Source: Oligoflexia bacterium (lineage in GTDB: Bacteria; Bdellovibrionota; UBA1018; CAIPTA01). Taken from it: a stretch of DNA of 64,000 nucleotides. The position numbers and the translations under genes were made by a program. The DNA is taken from assembly GCA_023954355.1 (NCBI GenBank), contig JAMLID010000003.1, positions 60,224 to 124,223 on the forward strand. Direction: 5' to 3'. Positions 9,141 through 17,989 of the stretch are shown piece after piece (position 1 is the stretch's first letter; every line of letters begins with the position of its first letter). Under the pieces are notes generated by a model. That model searched no databases and was not told where the DNA came from. It saw only the letters and a program-made list of their open reading frames with translations.

Positions 9141-9210
9141 GGCATCTCCTTTTTTACTTCCCTGCTGAAGATACCATTTATTTTTAAAAGGTGTTAGCCG
9201 GCAAACCTAT

Positions 9211-9534
9211 CTAAGGAAATTTTTTATGCGGAAGTCCCGCAGCTACCCACTCAGAAAAACCGCCTACATTTTCTGTATCGTAGCCTTCCATTTTTAAGAA
9301 CTCAGCCACACGGCCTGAGCGATTACCTGACCTACAGTAAAGAAAAATTCGAATGTTTTTAGGATGCGCTGCTTTGAACTTCTCCCAACAACTATTCGAC
9401 TCACAAAGTTGAGACATGGGTAAAAATTGAGCCCCTTCCACAATTCCCGACTCGATCACTTCTTCTTCTTCTCGGACATCAATTAAAACAGCATTTTTTG
9501 CTAAAACTTCTTTATAGGCTTCTTTTAGATCCAA
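9211..9534 (-). CDS. Single-domain rhodanese-like sulfurtransferase
   Basis: A compact rhodanese domain of about 107 residues with VLIDVREEEEV near the N-terminus and the active-site loop FLYCRSGNRSG, whose cysteine carries persulfide. The substrate is unknown. An in-frame ATG at 9549 has no ribosome-binding site. GGGAGG immediately after it sits seven bases before a TTG at 9534, so the TTG is preferred and gives a start MDLKEAYKEVL typical of the family. It lies between glnN and the FHA gene on the same strand. Confidence 0.85.
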   Translation of the reverse strand: MDLKEAYKEVLAKNAVLIDVREEEEVIESGIVEGAQFLPMSQLCESNSCWEKFKAAHPKNIRIFLYCRSGNRSGRVAEFLKMEGYDTENVGGFSEWVAAGLPHKKFP

Positions 9535-9612
9535 GACACGTCCTCCCATAGCAGATATTACATATCTTATATAAGATTCAGCGAATCAAAAAACTTAAAA
9601 GAATATGATCGA

Positions 9613-9634
9613 AGGCCTTCTCTCTAGAAAAGGC
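9613..9634 (-). terminator. Hairpin after the FHA/AgmX-like gene
   Basis: AAGGCC-type arms (AGGCCTT and AAGGCC) form a six-pair stem with an inner TCT/AGA extension, starting 8 nt beyond the FHA gene stop on the minus strand. A T-rich run (CTATTTTT) flanks it on the plus-strand side only, so it is a weak intrinsic terminator for the minus-strand operon. Confidence 0.35.
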
Positions 9635-9641
9635 CCTATTT

Positions 9642-11681
9642 TTAGTTTCCAGCAACTGATGGAGTAAAGCTAAACGGATAAGAGACTTCTACTATTCCCC
9701 CACCTACAGGCTCAGGAAAAACAATCTTTTTCAAGATTCCTGTTAAACATCTCTCTACATTAGCGTTTCCAATATCAGAAGATTTAACACCAGCAACACT
9801 AACTCTACCCGAGCCTGAGATCACAAACTGGGTGAGAATTCTACCCTTTAGATTTGGAGATGAATTGAGCTCTTTTACATAGCAATATCGAATTTGCGGC
9901 ATATGTCTTCTAATAATTTCATCAATGAGTCCCTTATCTAGGCCTCCCATGATGATTGTCTCAGACGCATTACCTACTTCTACGTTAGGTCTGCCTCCTC
10001 CGACACCAGTTCCGGCTAGGTTTCCTCCACTGCCAATGGCTCCTACTCCACTACCTTTTTCACCATCACCAATGCCTTTGGTTCCCAGACCTTCAACCGT
10101 TGCAGAGGTACCACCCCCACCAGTTCCTGATCCTAGATTACCTAAACCACCATTTCCTTCGGTAGTGAAAGCACCATATCCCCTCAGTCTTTGCCCTGCA
10201 GAACTTGCACCCTTACCTGCAGCCGCAAGATTTTTATTGATGTTTCCACCAATATCACTGAATAGAGCTTCTACGTTTCCACTTCCTTGAACCGCACTTT
10301 TCGCATTTGTAGGTGCGCTTGGGCTTCCCTTAGAGGCATACATCCCACGAGCAGCTTTGGGTTTATTCGGCTCTCCCTTACGGCCTTCCGTTCCTTTGGC
10401 TCTTGCACCTTCGCCTTCATCCCCACCAGCTGCTTTTGCAGGTTTTCCTTTTACTTGGTTAACTGCTTGCACTGGCTTTTCTGTTGGCTTTGTCTTCACT
10501 GGCTGAGGCTTAACTGCCGGCTTTACTTCTTTTGGAAGCTCCTTAGGAGGAGGCGGCAGCTTCTTAGGTGGAGGCGGAGGAGGAGGCGGCTTCTTCTCAG
10601 GCTCTACCTTCGGCTCAGGTGGCTTCGGCTGCGGCGGCTGTTTCACCGGCGGAGGCGGAGTCACAGGTTTAAAAATAATATTTGCTACCCTTGGCGGCAG
10701 CTCTTCAGTTTCTAATTCTTCTGCTGGCTGCACTACTGAAAGCAAAGAAACAATGGCTGCAGTCATAAGAAGTGAAGTAATCCAAATTTTAAAATAAAAA
10801 GGATCTCTTTCTAAAATTCTTTGTGGCTTTAAATGTGGAGGAACAGGAGTAAAACTTACAAAAAAAGTAATCCCCCTAAAGGTAATTTTAGCTAAGTCAT
10901 TCTGCTGAAGCGCAATCGTATTGCTTCCGTAATCTTCAATAGGAATCACTCTTTTTCCTGTACGAATGACTCCCGTCATATCGCCAGTGCAGTGAAGAGT
11001 TACGCCGTTAGAGAAACTGACAAAAGAAAAGTCAGAATGCATTCCGGGAACTAAAAATGTAGCTTTTTGTCCCTCGCCTAAAGTTACATCTTCTTTATCA
11101 ACAAAGTGTTTTACATCAAGGATTACGTCGCCCCAATGCATGACAACTTGAAGCGCTTGCTCGCCTGCAGAAGGATAATCGAAAATTTGAATAACGTTTC
11201 TCTCGTCTTCTAAAATGAGTGGCTTAAAATCTTCTTGCGCATCAAAAAATAGTTTTCTGCCACTAGAGCTTGTTTTAACAATCTCTTTAGGAATCTGCTT
11301 TTGCGCTTCTTGCATCGGTACTTTTTTGAACGTGATAGTAGCAAAACCGACTTTTAACTCATCTCCGTCTTTTAGCTCTGAAACAAGAGTTTTTCGATCA
11401 TTTAAAAATACTCCAGTTTCACTGGCCATATCGTAAACCTGAACAAGACCGGTCTCATCCATCTCTACGACCGCATGGACGTTAGAAACCGCATTTTGCT
11501 GAATCCGAATATCGCTTGATAGCGCACTACCAATCACGACCCTCTTCTTATTTACTTTATATGTTTTCTTGGACTCTTCTTTTCCTACGCCAACAATGAC
11601 ATTAAAAACGAGTACCCAATCAGAAACACCTACTTCGATTGACTGCTCTTGGCTCTTCTGACCTATTTGTTTATCGTCCAT
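9642..11681 (-). CDS. FHA-domain, single-TM protein with AgmX/PglI-like C-terminus (GltG-like)
   Basis: Domains in order: a cytoplasmic FHA domain (about 40-120) with VVIGSALSSDIRI, SNVHAVVEM and GVFLNDRK, which binds phosphothreonine; a second beta-rich region (about 150-290); one TM helix near 300-322 (WITSLLMTAAIVSLLSVV); a long proline/lysine-rich then glycine-rich periplasmic region (about 330-575); and a TonB-like AgmX/PglI domain (last 100 residues, HMPQIRYCYVKEL and GRILTQFVISGSGRV). The same order is known for Myxococcus GltG of the gliding complex. The start at ATG 11681 is chosen because GGAGG lies five to six bases upstream. A GTG at 11699 overlaps the previous stop (GTGA) and is an alternative. 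Confidence 0.8.
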   Translation of the reverse strand: MDDKQIGQKSQEQSIEVGVSDWVLVFNVIVGVGKEESKKTYKVNKKRVVIGSALSSDIRIQQNAVSNVHAVVEMDETGLVQVYDMASETGVFLNDRKTLVSELKDGDELKVGFATITFKKVPMQEAQKQIPKEIVKTSSSGRKLFFDAQEDFKPLILEDERNVIQIFDYPSAGEQALQVVMHWGDVILDVKHFVDKEDVTLGEGQKATFLVPGMHSDFSFVSFSNGVTLHCTGDMTGVIRTGKRVIPIEDYGSNTIALQQNDLAKITFRGITFFVSFTPVPPHLKPQRILERDPFYFKIWITSLLMTAAIVSLLSVVQPAEELETEELPPRVANIIFKPVTPPPPVKQPPQPKPPEPKVEPEKKPPPPPPPPKKLPPPPKELPKEVKPAVKPQPVKTKPTEKPVQAVNQVKGKPAKAAGGDEGEGARAKGTEGRKGEPNKPKAARGMYASKGSPSAPTNAKSAVQGSGNVEALFSDIGGNINKNLAAAGKGASSAGQRLRGYGAFTTEGNGGLGNLGSGTGGGGTSATVEGLGTKGIGDGEKGSGVGAIGSGGNLAGTGVGGGRPNVEVGNASETIIMGGLDKGLIDEIIRRHMPQIRYCYVKELNSSPNLKGRILTQFVISGSGRVSVAGVKSSDIGNANVERCLTGILKKIVFPEPVGGGIVEVSYPFSFTPSVAGN

Positions 11682-11695
11682 GGTTTCCTCCAAAT

Positions 11696-12007
11696 TCACT
11701 CAATTAAGAGTGAATCTCGTATCAATTCCTTATGAAAATTCGGTCTTAACTTTAATAGACTTCCAAACTGCTTATCTGGAGGGCTTACTACGTACACCCC
11801 TTCAGGATTATTTCCAGAACCTTCAACCACAGCATCATCAAAAGAGACCGTGGTTTTTTTACGGTAAATAATTGTAGGTTTTCCGTTAGCACTAGATTTA
11901 GTGGTAATGGTATCTTCAATTACCTGGTCTAAGTCATCGTCTGAAATATCCATAGCGAAACAAGGTAAGACGATAAAATAAAACAATACTACTAAAATGA
12001 TTTTCAT
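11696..12007 (-). CDS. Small secreted protein of the Glt-like cluster
   Basis: A 103-residue protein with a clear signal peptide (MKIILVVLFYFIVLPCFA) and an acidic stretch DISDDDLDQVIED. No family is recognised. It overlaps the 3' end of the large TPR gene (ATG within its stop region, 4 nt) and is followed directly by the FHA/AgmX-like gene, so it is co-transcribed and probably part of the same envelope assembly. A GltF-like role is possible but not shown by sequence. Confidence 0.7.
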   Translation of the reverse strand: MKIILVVLFYFIVLPCFAMDISDDDLDQVIEDTITTKSSANGKPTIIYRKKTTVSFDDAVVEGSGNNPEGVYVVSPPDKQFGSLLKLRPNFHKELIRDSLLIE

Positions 12008-15000
12008 TTTTCCCCCTTGCCGGCCCAGTGATCCAAAACAATTTTAGCGTATGGATTCGAAGAAATTGAATCTAACTGAGACTTCGCAGCCGATTTATCA
12101 CCTTTAGCTAAAGCAAGAGTTGCTTTGGCAAATTTTCCGTCATCTCCAGGAATATCATCAATAATTCCTGCATTTACCTGAGAGACCCTACCCATAGCTA
12201 AGTTAGAAAGAGAAAGACCTCTCTTAATTTCCTGGTCATTAGGTGCACGTACTTCTAATTGACGATACGCCAAATTAGCATGCCTCCATAAACCACTAGC
12301 CATCTGAATTCTTGCAGAATTTTTCTTAGACGGTAAAAAGAACTCATCCACAGCAAGTGCTGATTTAAATCCAGCATAAGCACTTACTATGTCACCCGAT
12401 CGACCTTTTAAATAAGCAAGATTGTTAATTGCAGGAGCAAACTTCTTATTTTTCTGTATAGCATACAAATAAAAAATCTCTGCCAATTCAGCTTCACCTC
12501 TAGCTAAGTGCCAATTACCTATACTAAGCCATGCATTTAAGTCTGTTTGGTTTGCACGAAGAGCATTGCGTTTTGAATCCAACTCATCTTGCGATCTAGG
12601 AATCGCACCAGCAATCCAGTCTGTAGGATTTTTCCAATCCAAAGACTGAACCAAAGGTAAACGATCTGGCTTTGCCGACTCAAGAGTATAAAGTAAATAC
12701 GTATTAGCCATCACTGAACCTACAACTTGTAACTGCTCACCTTTTTGTAAGGCTGTCTCTAATGTTTCACTCACCTTTACATAAACAGGTTTAGCTACAT
12801 TCACTAATTGAGCTTTAAATTTTGCTTTGTCCTCTGGGCTAAAGTCAGAAGGTATAGGTGCTGACTCTAGGCTTTGAGCAAAAGTCTTATAAGCCAATGC
12901 CATTCTCTTAAATGCTTCTACCCCCCAAGTACCATCACCGAAATCCATGACCTCTATATAGCCTTTATTTAATCTTTCAAGAGCTGCAAGTTTCGCATTG
13001 ATATCATCCTTTAATCTTTTTTCTGGGAGACGAAGAGGTGAGTTTTCAAACGCTTCTTCTAAAGGTCTTAATAACTCTAATCTTGCTCTTGCACCATAAC
13101 CAAGCTCTTCTGCTGAAGCTTGTTTACCTTGAGCTTTCACTTTTGAAATAGCAGTTCGATAGTAGGATTGAGCTTTTTCTTCTTCTTTTAATGTTAAGTA
13201 TAGGGCAGCAGATTCCATGGTTGCTCCCACTGTATGATCACCCTTAGGAAATACCGCAATATACTTCTGATATGCTTTAATAGCTTCAGTAGGATTATCT
13301 TCTTGAAGCTTTTTAGCAGTATCAAATAAAAATTCACCTGCAATACTCAAAGCCGCTACAATACCTTGGTTGGCCGCATCTACAATTAATTTATAATCGT
13401 TTGCGGCTTCTTCAGAATCTTTAATTGCTGTACGTAAAAGGGCAGCCGAGCGAATTGCTTCTAAAGCTTCTTCTTGTGATGACTTGGATAGTTTTTTTAG
13501 ATTTTTTTGATAGTTATTATAAAATTGCTCGTATACCCCAGCCGCTTGCGCATATTTTCCTGATAAAAATAATTCATTTCCATAGCCGATAATATTTTTC
13601 TCGATCGATTTATTTCCCGGCTTAGAAGCAAGCATTTGAAAATAAACTCTTAGCTCATTCTCACGATCGCCTGCTTTTTCATAGCTTACAGCTGCATTGT
13701 TTAATGCTTTTTCTCTAACCTCTGCGTCACGTGAATCTTTTGCTAATTTTTCATATGCAGATGCTGCTGAAGCAAAGTCTTGATTTTGCTCCACCCCTTT
13801 AACTTTTTGAAATTGAGCTCTTGATACAATTGACTCTAACTTTTTCTTAAACTCTCCGTTCTTATCTCTTGAGAGAAGTGGTTTATTTTGTAAAAAATTA
13901 GAAGCTAAAGATTCTGCTTCGGCATAGTTTTTCTTTTCCTCTGCTTCTTTTAATAAAGTGCTTGCTGCATCCCATGCCTGAGTAGTTCTTGGATACTTTT
14001 CAATAATTTTATGCAATCTAGGCTTGGCCTCAGCATCGCGACCAGATGTTACTAAAATACCGGCAGCTCTTGCTTCGTACTGAGGAGCGTTTTTGTCATC
14101 TGGATATTGAGAAACATAAGTGTCAATTGCAGCGATGACTTGATCACCATCTTCTTGAGATAGCTTTTTGTTCTTACCTTTTTGATTAAAATAAGAGTCA
14201 ATCGAATAAACCATCGCAGCGGCAGAATCTTTTCCGTATTTTGCGTACGATTTTTCAGATTTTGACAGCTCCATAATTTCTTTATGAATAGCAGCTGCCT
14301 GTTTGTGCTGACCCAGCTGAGAATATACATCTGCTAAATAGTAACGAATCTCAGCACTATCTTCTGCGTCTATCTTTGCAGCAAAGGCACTCAAATAGAG
14401 AGAATACAATTGCTCTGCTCTTTGAAAGGCAGCTTTAGGGTTCTTTGATTGGTTGCCCTCTTTATGCGCTAGAGTTGCAGCTTTACGAACCTGTGTCTTT
14501 AAAATTTCTACTTTTTCTGCATCTGGAGATTCAGCGTTGGTAACAAACTCAGCTGTCATAGATCTTAAAAGTGCTGCTTGCCTTGTTCTATCACCTTTTG
14601 TTGTTGCTACGTTTAAACTGTTGACCATAATTTCAAAACGCTGCTCTTGTCCCTGTTTTGCAGCTTCGCCACCCATATCAAGTAATTGCTTATTAATAGA
14701 AAGGGCATCGCTATAACGACCCTGCTTTTGATAGTTTTCAGCAAGCTTTCTTAAATGAAGTACTCCTTCTTCTTCTCCAAATAGACCAACAAAAAATTCT
14801 CCAGCTTGTTTTGAGTTTCCGCCTTCGGTGTAAAACATAGCCAAAGACTCGCCTGCATCTCTTTGAAGAGCAAGACCAGCTCTTGCTGCTTCTGCATTGT
14901 CTTTACCTGTCTCTATCGCTTCTTGCATTGAGCTAACCGCACCTTTGTACTCTCTTAACTTAAACTTACTCCAAGCTAACCCGTACAATATTCTAGGTCG

Positions 15001-15648
15001 TGCAGGTGTCTCACCTCTAGACAAGGCTCTTTCGTAATAGCTTTTGCTCAAACGAAAATCTCTTTTTGAAAAAGTATAATCTCCCATATAGCGATAGGCT
15101 TCTGAAGCAAACTTGCTATTTGGTTTTTCTTTCACTAAATTTTGGAAATTTTTAACGGCTTCGTTTTTATTACCTAACTCCCACTGATTAAAAGCAAGGT
15201 AATAATAAACCTCATCAATACGTTCATATTTGCCTTTTTGTTGAGGAATTTTTCCCAAAACATCTACGGCTTTTTTTAACCAAGTTTTAGAAACAGAGCT
15301 ATCTAACACAGGCTTCTTCGTATATTTTTGTTTATTCAATGGAAGCTGAAGATAGCCATCCATTTTTTTAGACCAAATTTCATTTTCCTTAAAGAAAAAG
15401 AGTCTATATTTTTCTGTATACAATTCAGCCAAACGAAGCATTAAATCTGGTTTTTGTTCTCTTGGGGCAGCTCTAGACAAAACCAATTGAAGTTGTTTAA
15501 TTTCAGCATCTCTATACTGATCGATTCTTGCATCTTGCGGACTAAATACTTTTGCAAACTCCTGTGAAGAATAAGCATAGACCACAGCGGGTGATCCAAC
15601 CGCTAATAGTGCAAAAACGAAAAATGTCTGTTTAGGAAGTTTTCGCAT
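12004..15648 (-). CDS. Large periplasmic TPR-repeat protein (GltD/AgnA-like)
   Basis: A 1214-residue protein with an N-terminal signal peptide ending near VVYA, followed almost entirely by TPR-like helical pairs. Examples are YYYLAFNQWELGNKNEAVKNF, SEAYRYMGDYTFSKRDFRLSKSYY and INNLAYLKGRSGDIVSAYAGF. Alanine, lysine and glutamate dominate. No catalytic motif is visible, so a scaffold role in the periplasm is inferred. It sits between another TPR protein and the FHA/AgmX-like protein. This pairing of two TPR proteins with a TonB-like FHA protein and an outer-membrane barrel recalls the Glt gliding cluster of Myxococcus, from memory and unaligned. Confidence 0.75.
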   Translation of the reverse strand: MRKLPKQTFFVFALLAVGSPAVVYAYSSQEFAKVFSPQDARIDQYRDAEIKQLQLVLSRAAPREQKPDLMLRLAELYTEKYRLFFFKENEIWSKKMDGYLQLPLNKQKYTKKPVLDSSVSKTWLKKAVDVLGKIPQQKGKYERIDEVYYYLAFNQWELGNKNEAVKNFQNLVKEKPNSKFASEAYRYMGDYTFSKRDFRLSKSYYERALSRGETPARPRILYGLAWSKFKLREYKGAVSSMQEAIETGKDNAEAARAGLALQRDAGESLAMFYTEGGNSKQAGEFFVGLFGEEEGVLHLRKLAENYQKQGRYSDALSINKQLLDMGGEAAKQGQEQRFEIMVNSLNVATTKGDRTRQAALLRSMTAEFVTNAESPDAEKVEILKTQVRKAATLAHKEGNQSKNPKAAFQRAEQLYSLYLSAFAAKIDAEDSAEIRYYLADVYSQLGQHKQAAAIHKEIMELSKSEKSYAKYGKDSAAAMVYSIDSYFNQKGKNKKLSQEDGDQVIAAIDTYVSQYPDDKNAPQYEARAAGILVTSGRDAEAKPRLHKIIEKYPRTTQAWDAASTLLKEAEEKKNYAEAESLASNFLQNKPLLSRDKNGEFKKKLESIVSRAQFQKVKGVEQNQDFASAASAYEKLAKDSRDAEVREKALNNAAVSYEKAGDRENELRVYFQMLASKPGNKSIEKNIIGYGNELFLSGKYAQAAGVYEQFYNNYQKNLKKLSKSSQEEALEAIRSAALLRTAIKDSEEAANDYKLIVDAANQGIVAALSIAGEFLFDTAKKLQEDNPTEAIKAYQKYIAVFPKGDHTVGATMESAALYLTLKEEEKAQSYYRTAISKVKAQGKQASAEELGYGARARLELLRPLEEAFENSPLRLPEKRLKDDINAKLAALERLNKGYIEVMDFGDGTWGVEAFKRMALAYKTFAQSLESAPIPSDFSPEDKAKFKAQLVNVAKPVYVKVSETLETALQKGEQLQVVGSVMANTYLLYTLESAKPDRLPLVQSLDWKNPTDWIAGAIPRSQDELDSKRNALRANQTDLNAWLSIGNWHLARGEAELAEIFYLYAIQKNKKFAPAINNLAYLKGRSGDIVSAYAGFKSALAVDEFFLPSKKNSARIQMASGLWRHANLAYRQLEVRAPNDQEIKRGLSLSNLAMGRVSQVNAGIIDDIPGDDGKFAKATLALAKGDKSAAKSQLDSISSNPYAKIVLDHWAGKGEK

Positions 15649-15662
15649 CTCTTAGTTCCCCT

Positions 15663-17207
15663 TTAATAACACTCTGGTCTCAACGCAAACACATAATCTC
15701 CTAGCTCATCTGCCCAGAACTCGCCGTTAAATTGCCAAAAATATTGATCATTTCTAGTGTAGGGCTTACCTAAAGAGCCCCTCTTCTTATTACCCCAGAC
15801 ATCTTCACCAACGTTCACATTTACAGCGAGTCTTTCTACTTGTGATCTTGCACGACGAAGCATTTCTAATTTAACAATATCAATAGTACTCACATTCGCA
15901 ATTAAGCTTTTATATTCAGTTGCCAATCGATCGCGGATAAAAATACCACCAAGCTCTTGTGATGTCTGCCAGCGCCAATTTAAAACCTCTCGTAAAAACC
16001 CACCAAGACCTCTGCGTCCAGCGTTACCTAAACTAGAAAGGTACTCTAATTCTTTACGAATTTTGTTTCCTGACTGCGCTAAATCTACAAAATATGGTGA
16101 ACGAACAAATCTACTCATCACCTGGTGCATAGGATTCTCACTATATACAGAGCGATTCATCGCCTCTACTCCTCTTTGAAAGAGTCTAACAAGGCCTCGG
16201 AGTGAGCCTCCAGCCGCTTCATCAAGCATCGCTTTCATTTGCTGCCCAACAGCTCCATACTTTTTCATAAAAGCATCTGATTCTTTTTCTACATCATCAT
16301 AAAGACACATCTGCAGATAACTAATCGCTCTAAGCATTTCGATTTCAGAGTCGTGAAACCAAGACAATCCAGGTGCCTTATAAGAAACTAATCTACCTAA
16401 TGCTCTATTGTAATCACCTCTAGCGATAGAATTCCACGCTCTCTCGTACTGAATTTGTGGCCAAACAAACGATTTGATTTCTACTCTTTCATACCAGTTT
16501 TCTGCTTCGTTGTAATTTTTGCCCTGATAATAGCCTCTAGCGATTCCAGCCAAGCATCGATTTTTTAGCTCATAAGCTTCTTGCTTGGTTTGGCTACCTC
16601 GATAAGAACCAGATTCTGCGTTGTTTGCACATGCTTTAAAGTCATTAATACCAGACTCTACTGCACCAACCATTAAATATGCAGTTCCTCTTAAAAAAAG
16701 TGCGGCAGGATATTTCACAAATGTAGAGTTCATATCAGTTACTGCACGTATAACGTCATGAGGTCTTTGCTGGTGTAAATGATCTTGAGCAATGAAATAT
16801 AGAAAATAGTCTCTTCCTTCTCTGGGATACTGATCTTCTTTTGTATATTTAAGAGCGTATTTTTTAAAAAGAACCCCACCCACATTATCTACAAGCTGCC
16901 TTGTACCTCTTAGAGCCATGCGAATCGTTCCATCATCACCATCACTAATAGCTTTTAAGAAAAAATACGCTGCTGATTGATACATTTTTTGACCAATTAA
17001 GGCATTACTAATATAAGCATAAGCCATTCCTCTATTACCTGGAGTCTCGGCTCTTTGAAGTGCCTGAAAGTAATATCTGGCTGCTTGAAAGTATTGAGCG
17101 CGTCTTTCAAATTTCATACCTTCTCTTAAATAATCTTGAGAAGTGTACGCAGCAAAAGCACTGCTACTTAGACTAAGTAGTAAAAATAAAGATAATATTC
17201 CCTTCAT
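15663..17207 (-). CDS. Secreted TPR protein (GltE/AglT-like)
   Basis: 514 residues beginning with a signal peptide (SLFLLLSLSSSAFAAY) and then TPR motifs, clearest at residues 25-100 (YFQAARYYFQALQRAETPGN then YAYISNALIGQKMYQSAAYF) and 230-280. The C-terminal 180 residues are basic and less repetitive, with no known catalytic motif. The size and TPR content match AglT/GltE of the Myxococcus motility machinery, but similarity was not computed. It is 14 nt upstream of the larger TPR gene and 14 nt downstream of the barrel gene, so it lies in the same operon. Confidence 0.72.
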   Translation of the reverse strand: MKGILSLFLLLSLSSSAFAAYTSQDYLREGMKFERRAQYFQAARYYFQALQRAETPGNRGMAYAYISNALIGQKMYQSAAYFFLKAISDGDDGTIRMALRGTRQLVDNVGGVLFKKYALKYTKEDQYPREGRDYFLYFIAQDHLHQQRPHDVIRAVTDMNSTFVKYPAALFLRGTAYLMVGAVESGINDFKACANNAESGSYRGSQTKQEAYELKNRCLAGIARGYYQGKNYNEAENWYERVEIKSFVWPQIQYERAWNSIARGDYNRALGRLVSYKAPGLSWFHDSEIEMLRAISYLQMCLYDDVEKESDAFMKKYGAVGQQMKAMLDEAAGGSLRGLVRLFQRGVEAMNRSVYSENPMHQVMSRFVRSPYFVDLAQSGNKIRKELEYLSSLGNAGRRGLGGFLREVLNWRWQTSQELGGIFIRDRLATEYKSLIANVSTIDIVKLEMLRRARSQVERLAVNVNVGEDVWGNKKRGSLGKPYTRNDQYFWQFNGEFWADELGDYVFALRPECY

Positions 17208-17221
17208 CTGCCCTCCGTGGC

Positions 17222-17956
17222 CTAAAAGGTGTAACTGAGTCCCAGTGTTACATAATGGTTATCGTATGTTTCTTCTGTAGCACCCAAGGCTGTGGTAAAA
17301 TTACCATTTAGCCCAGTAGGTGCTTTATAAAACATCGCTAGATAATCTAATCTAGCCGCAAAATTTCTCGTAATAAAAAACTTCTGCCCAGTTCCCCAAT
17401 GAAAAGAGAAATGAGAAGACTCTTGAATTCTAGGATTACCTGTACTGCTAGTATTTAAATCAATTTCAGTCGATGCTTGACCAACCCCTAGCTCAAAGTG
17501 CCAATCAATATATAAGATTTGATTGAAGATATTAATTTTTCCATAAAACGGTAACCAAACAATCGAGCCTCCGTAAAAACTCTGCACGTCTCTAACCGCT
17601 GGAACTACTGAGCTCACTGTTTTAAGTGCAACGAAATTATCGTTTTCACTATTTGAATTAAATCCCGCTAAGGCCGACACTGCCCATGTTTCATTAATAT
17701 AGAAAAATGCGCGAGGAAGAAAAATTCTTCTCTTTCTATAGGGCTCACCGATTCCCACACCGCCACTCAGCGCAAGCTCTAGGCGACCCTTTTTTAAATA
17801 CTTTCTATTTTGTACAACGTAAATTTTCTTATCTGGATCTAACCAAGAAAAGTCATATTCATCAGGTGTTCCTGTCGAATAATCATCATCGGCCGCATGC
17901 GCAGCAGACATAAAGTTAGCTATAACTAAAAAAAAGGTTACGACTTTCCACAACAT
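17222..17956 (-). CDS. Outer-membrane beta-barrel protein of the Glt-like cluster
   Basis: After a signal peptide (MLWKVVTFFLVIANFMSAAHA) the protein shows alternating hydrophobic and polar strands and ends in YVTLGLSYTF. A terminal aromatic residue after such a strand is the usual signal for outer-membrane barrel assembly. The length of 244 residues suggests 8-10 strands. The start at ATG 17956 is chosen because GGGGGA lies just upstream and the signal peptide follows directly. The upstream ATG at 17986 would add ten unlikely residues. It is the first gene of the Glt-like group after the AddBA fusion, 33 nt away. GltH-like is a guess from position. Confidence 0.75.
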   Translation of the reverse strand: MLWKVVTFFLVIANFMSAAHAADDDYSTGTPDEYDFSWLDPDKKIYVVQNRKYLKKGRLELALSGGVGIGEPYRKRRIFLPRAFFYINETWAVSALAGFNSNSENDNFVALKTVSSVVPAVRDVQSFYGGSIVWLPFYGKINIFNQILYIDWHFELGVGQASTEIDLNTSSTGNPRIQESSHFSFHWGTGQKFFITRNFAARLDYLAMFYKAPTGLNGNFTTALGATEETYDNHYVTLGLSYTF

Positions 17957-17989
17957 ATTTTCCCCCATCCATGGTGGTTGCAGCATCAG

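Noticed and set aside
9925..10715. Proline- and arginine-rich open frames on the plus strand
   Set aside because: They are antisense shadows of the glycine- and proline-rich region of the FHA/AgmX-like gene.
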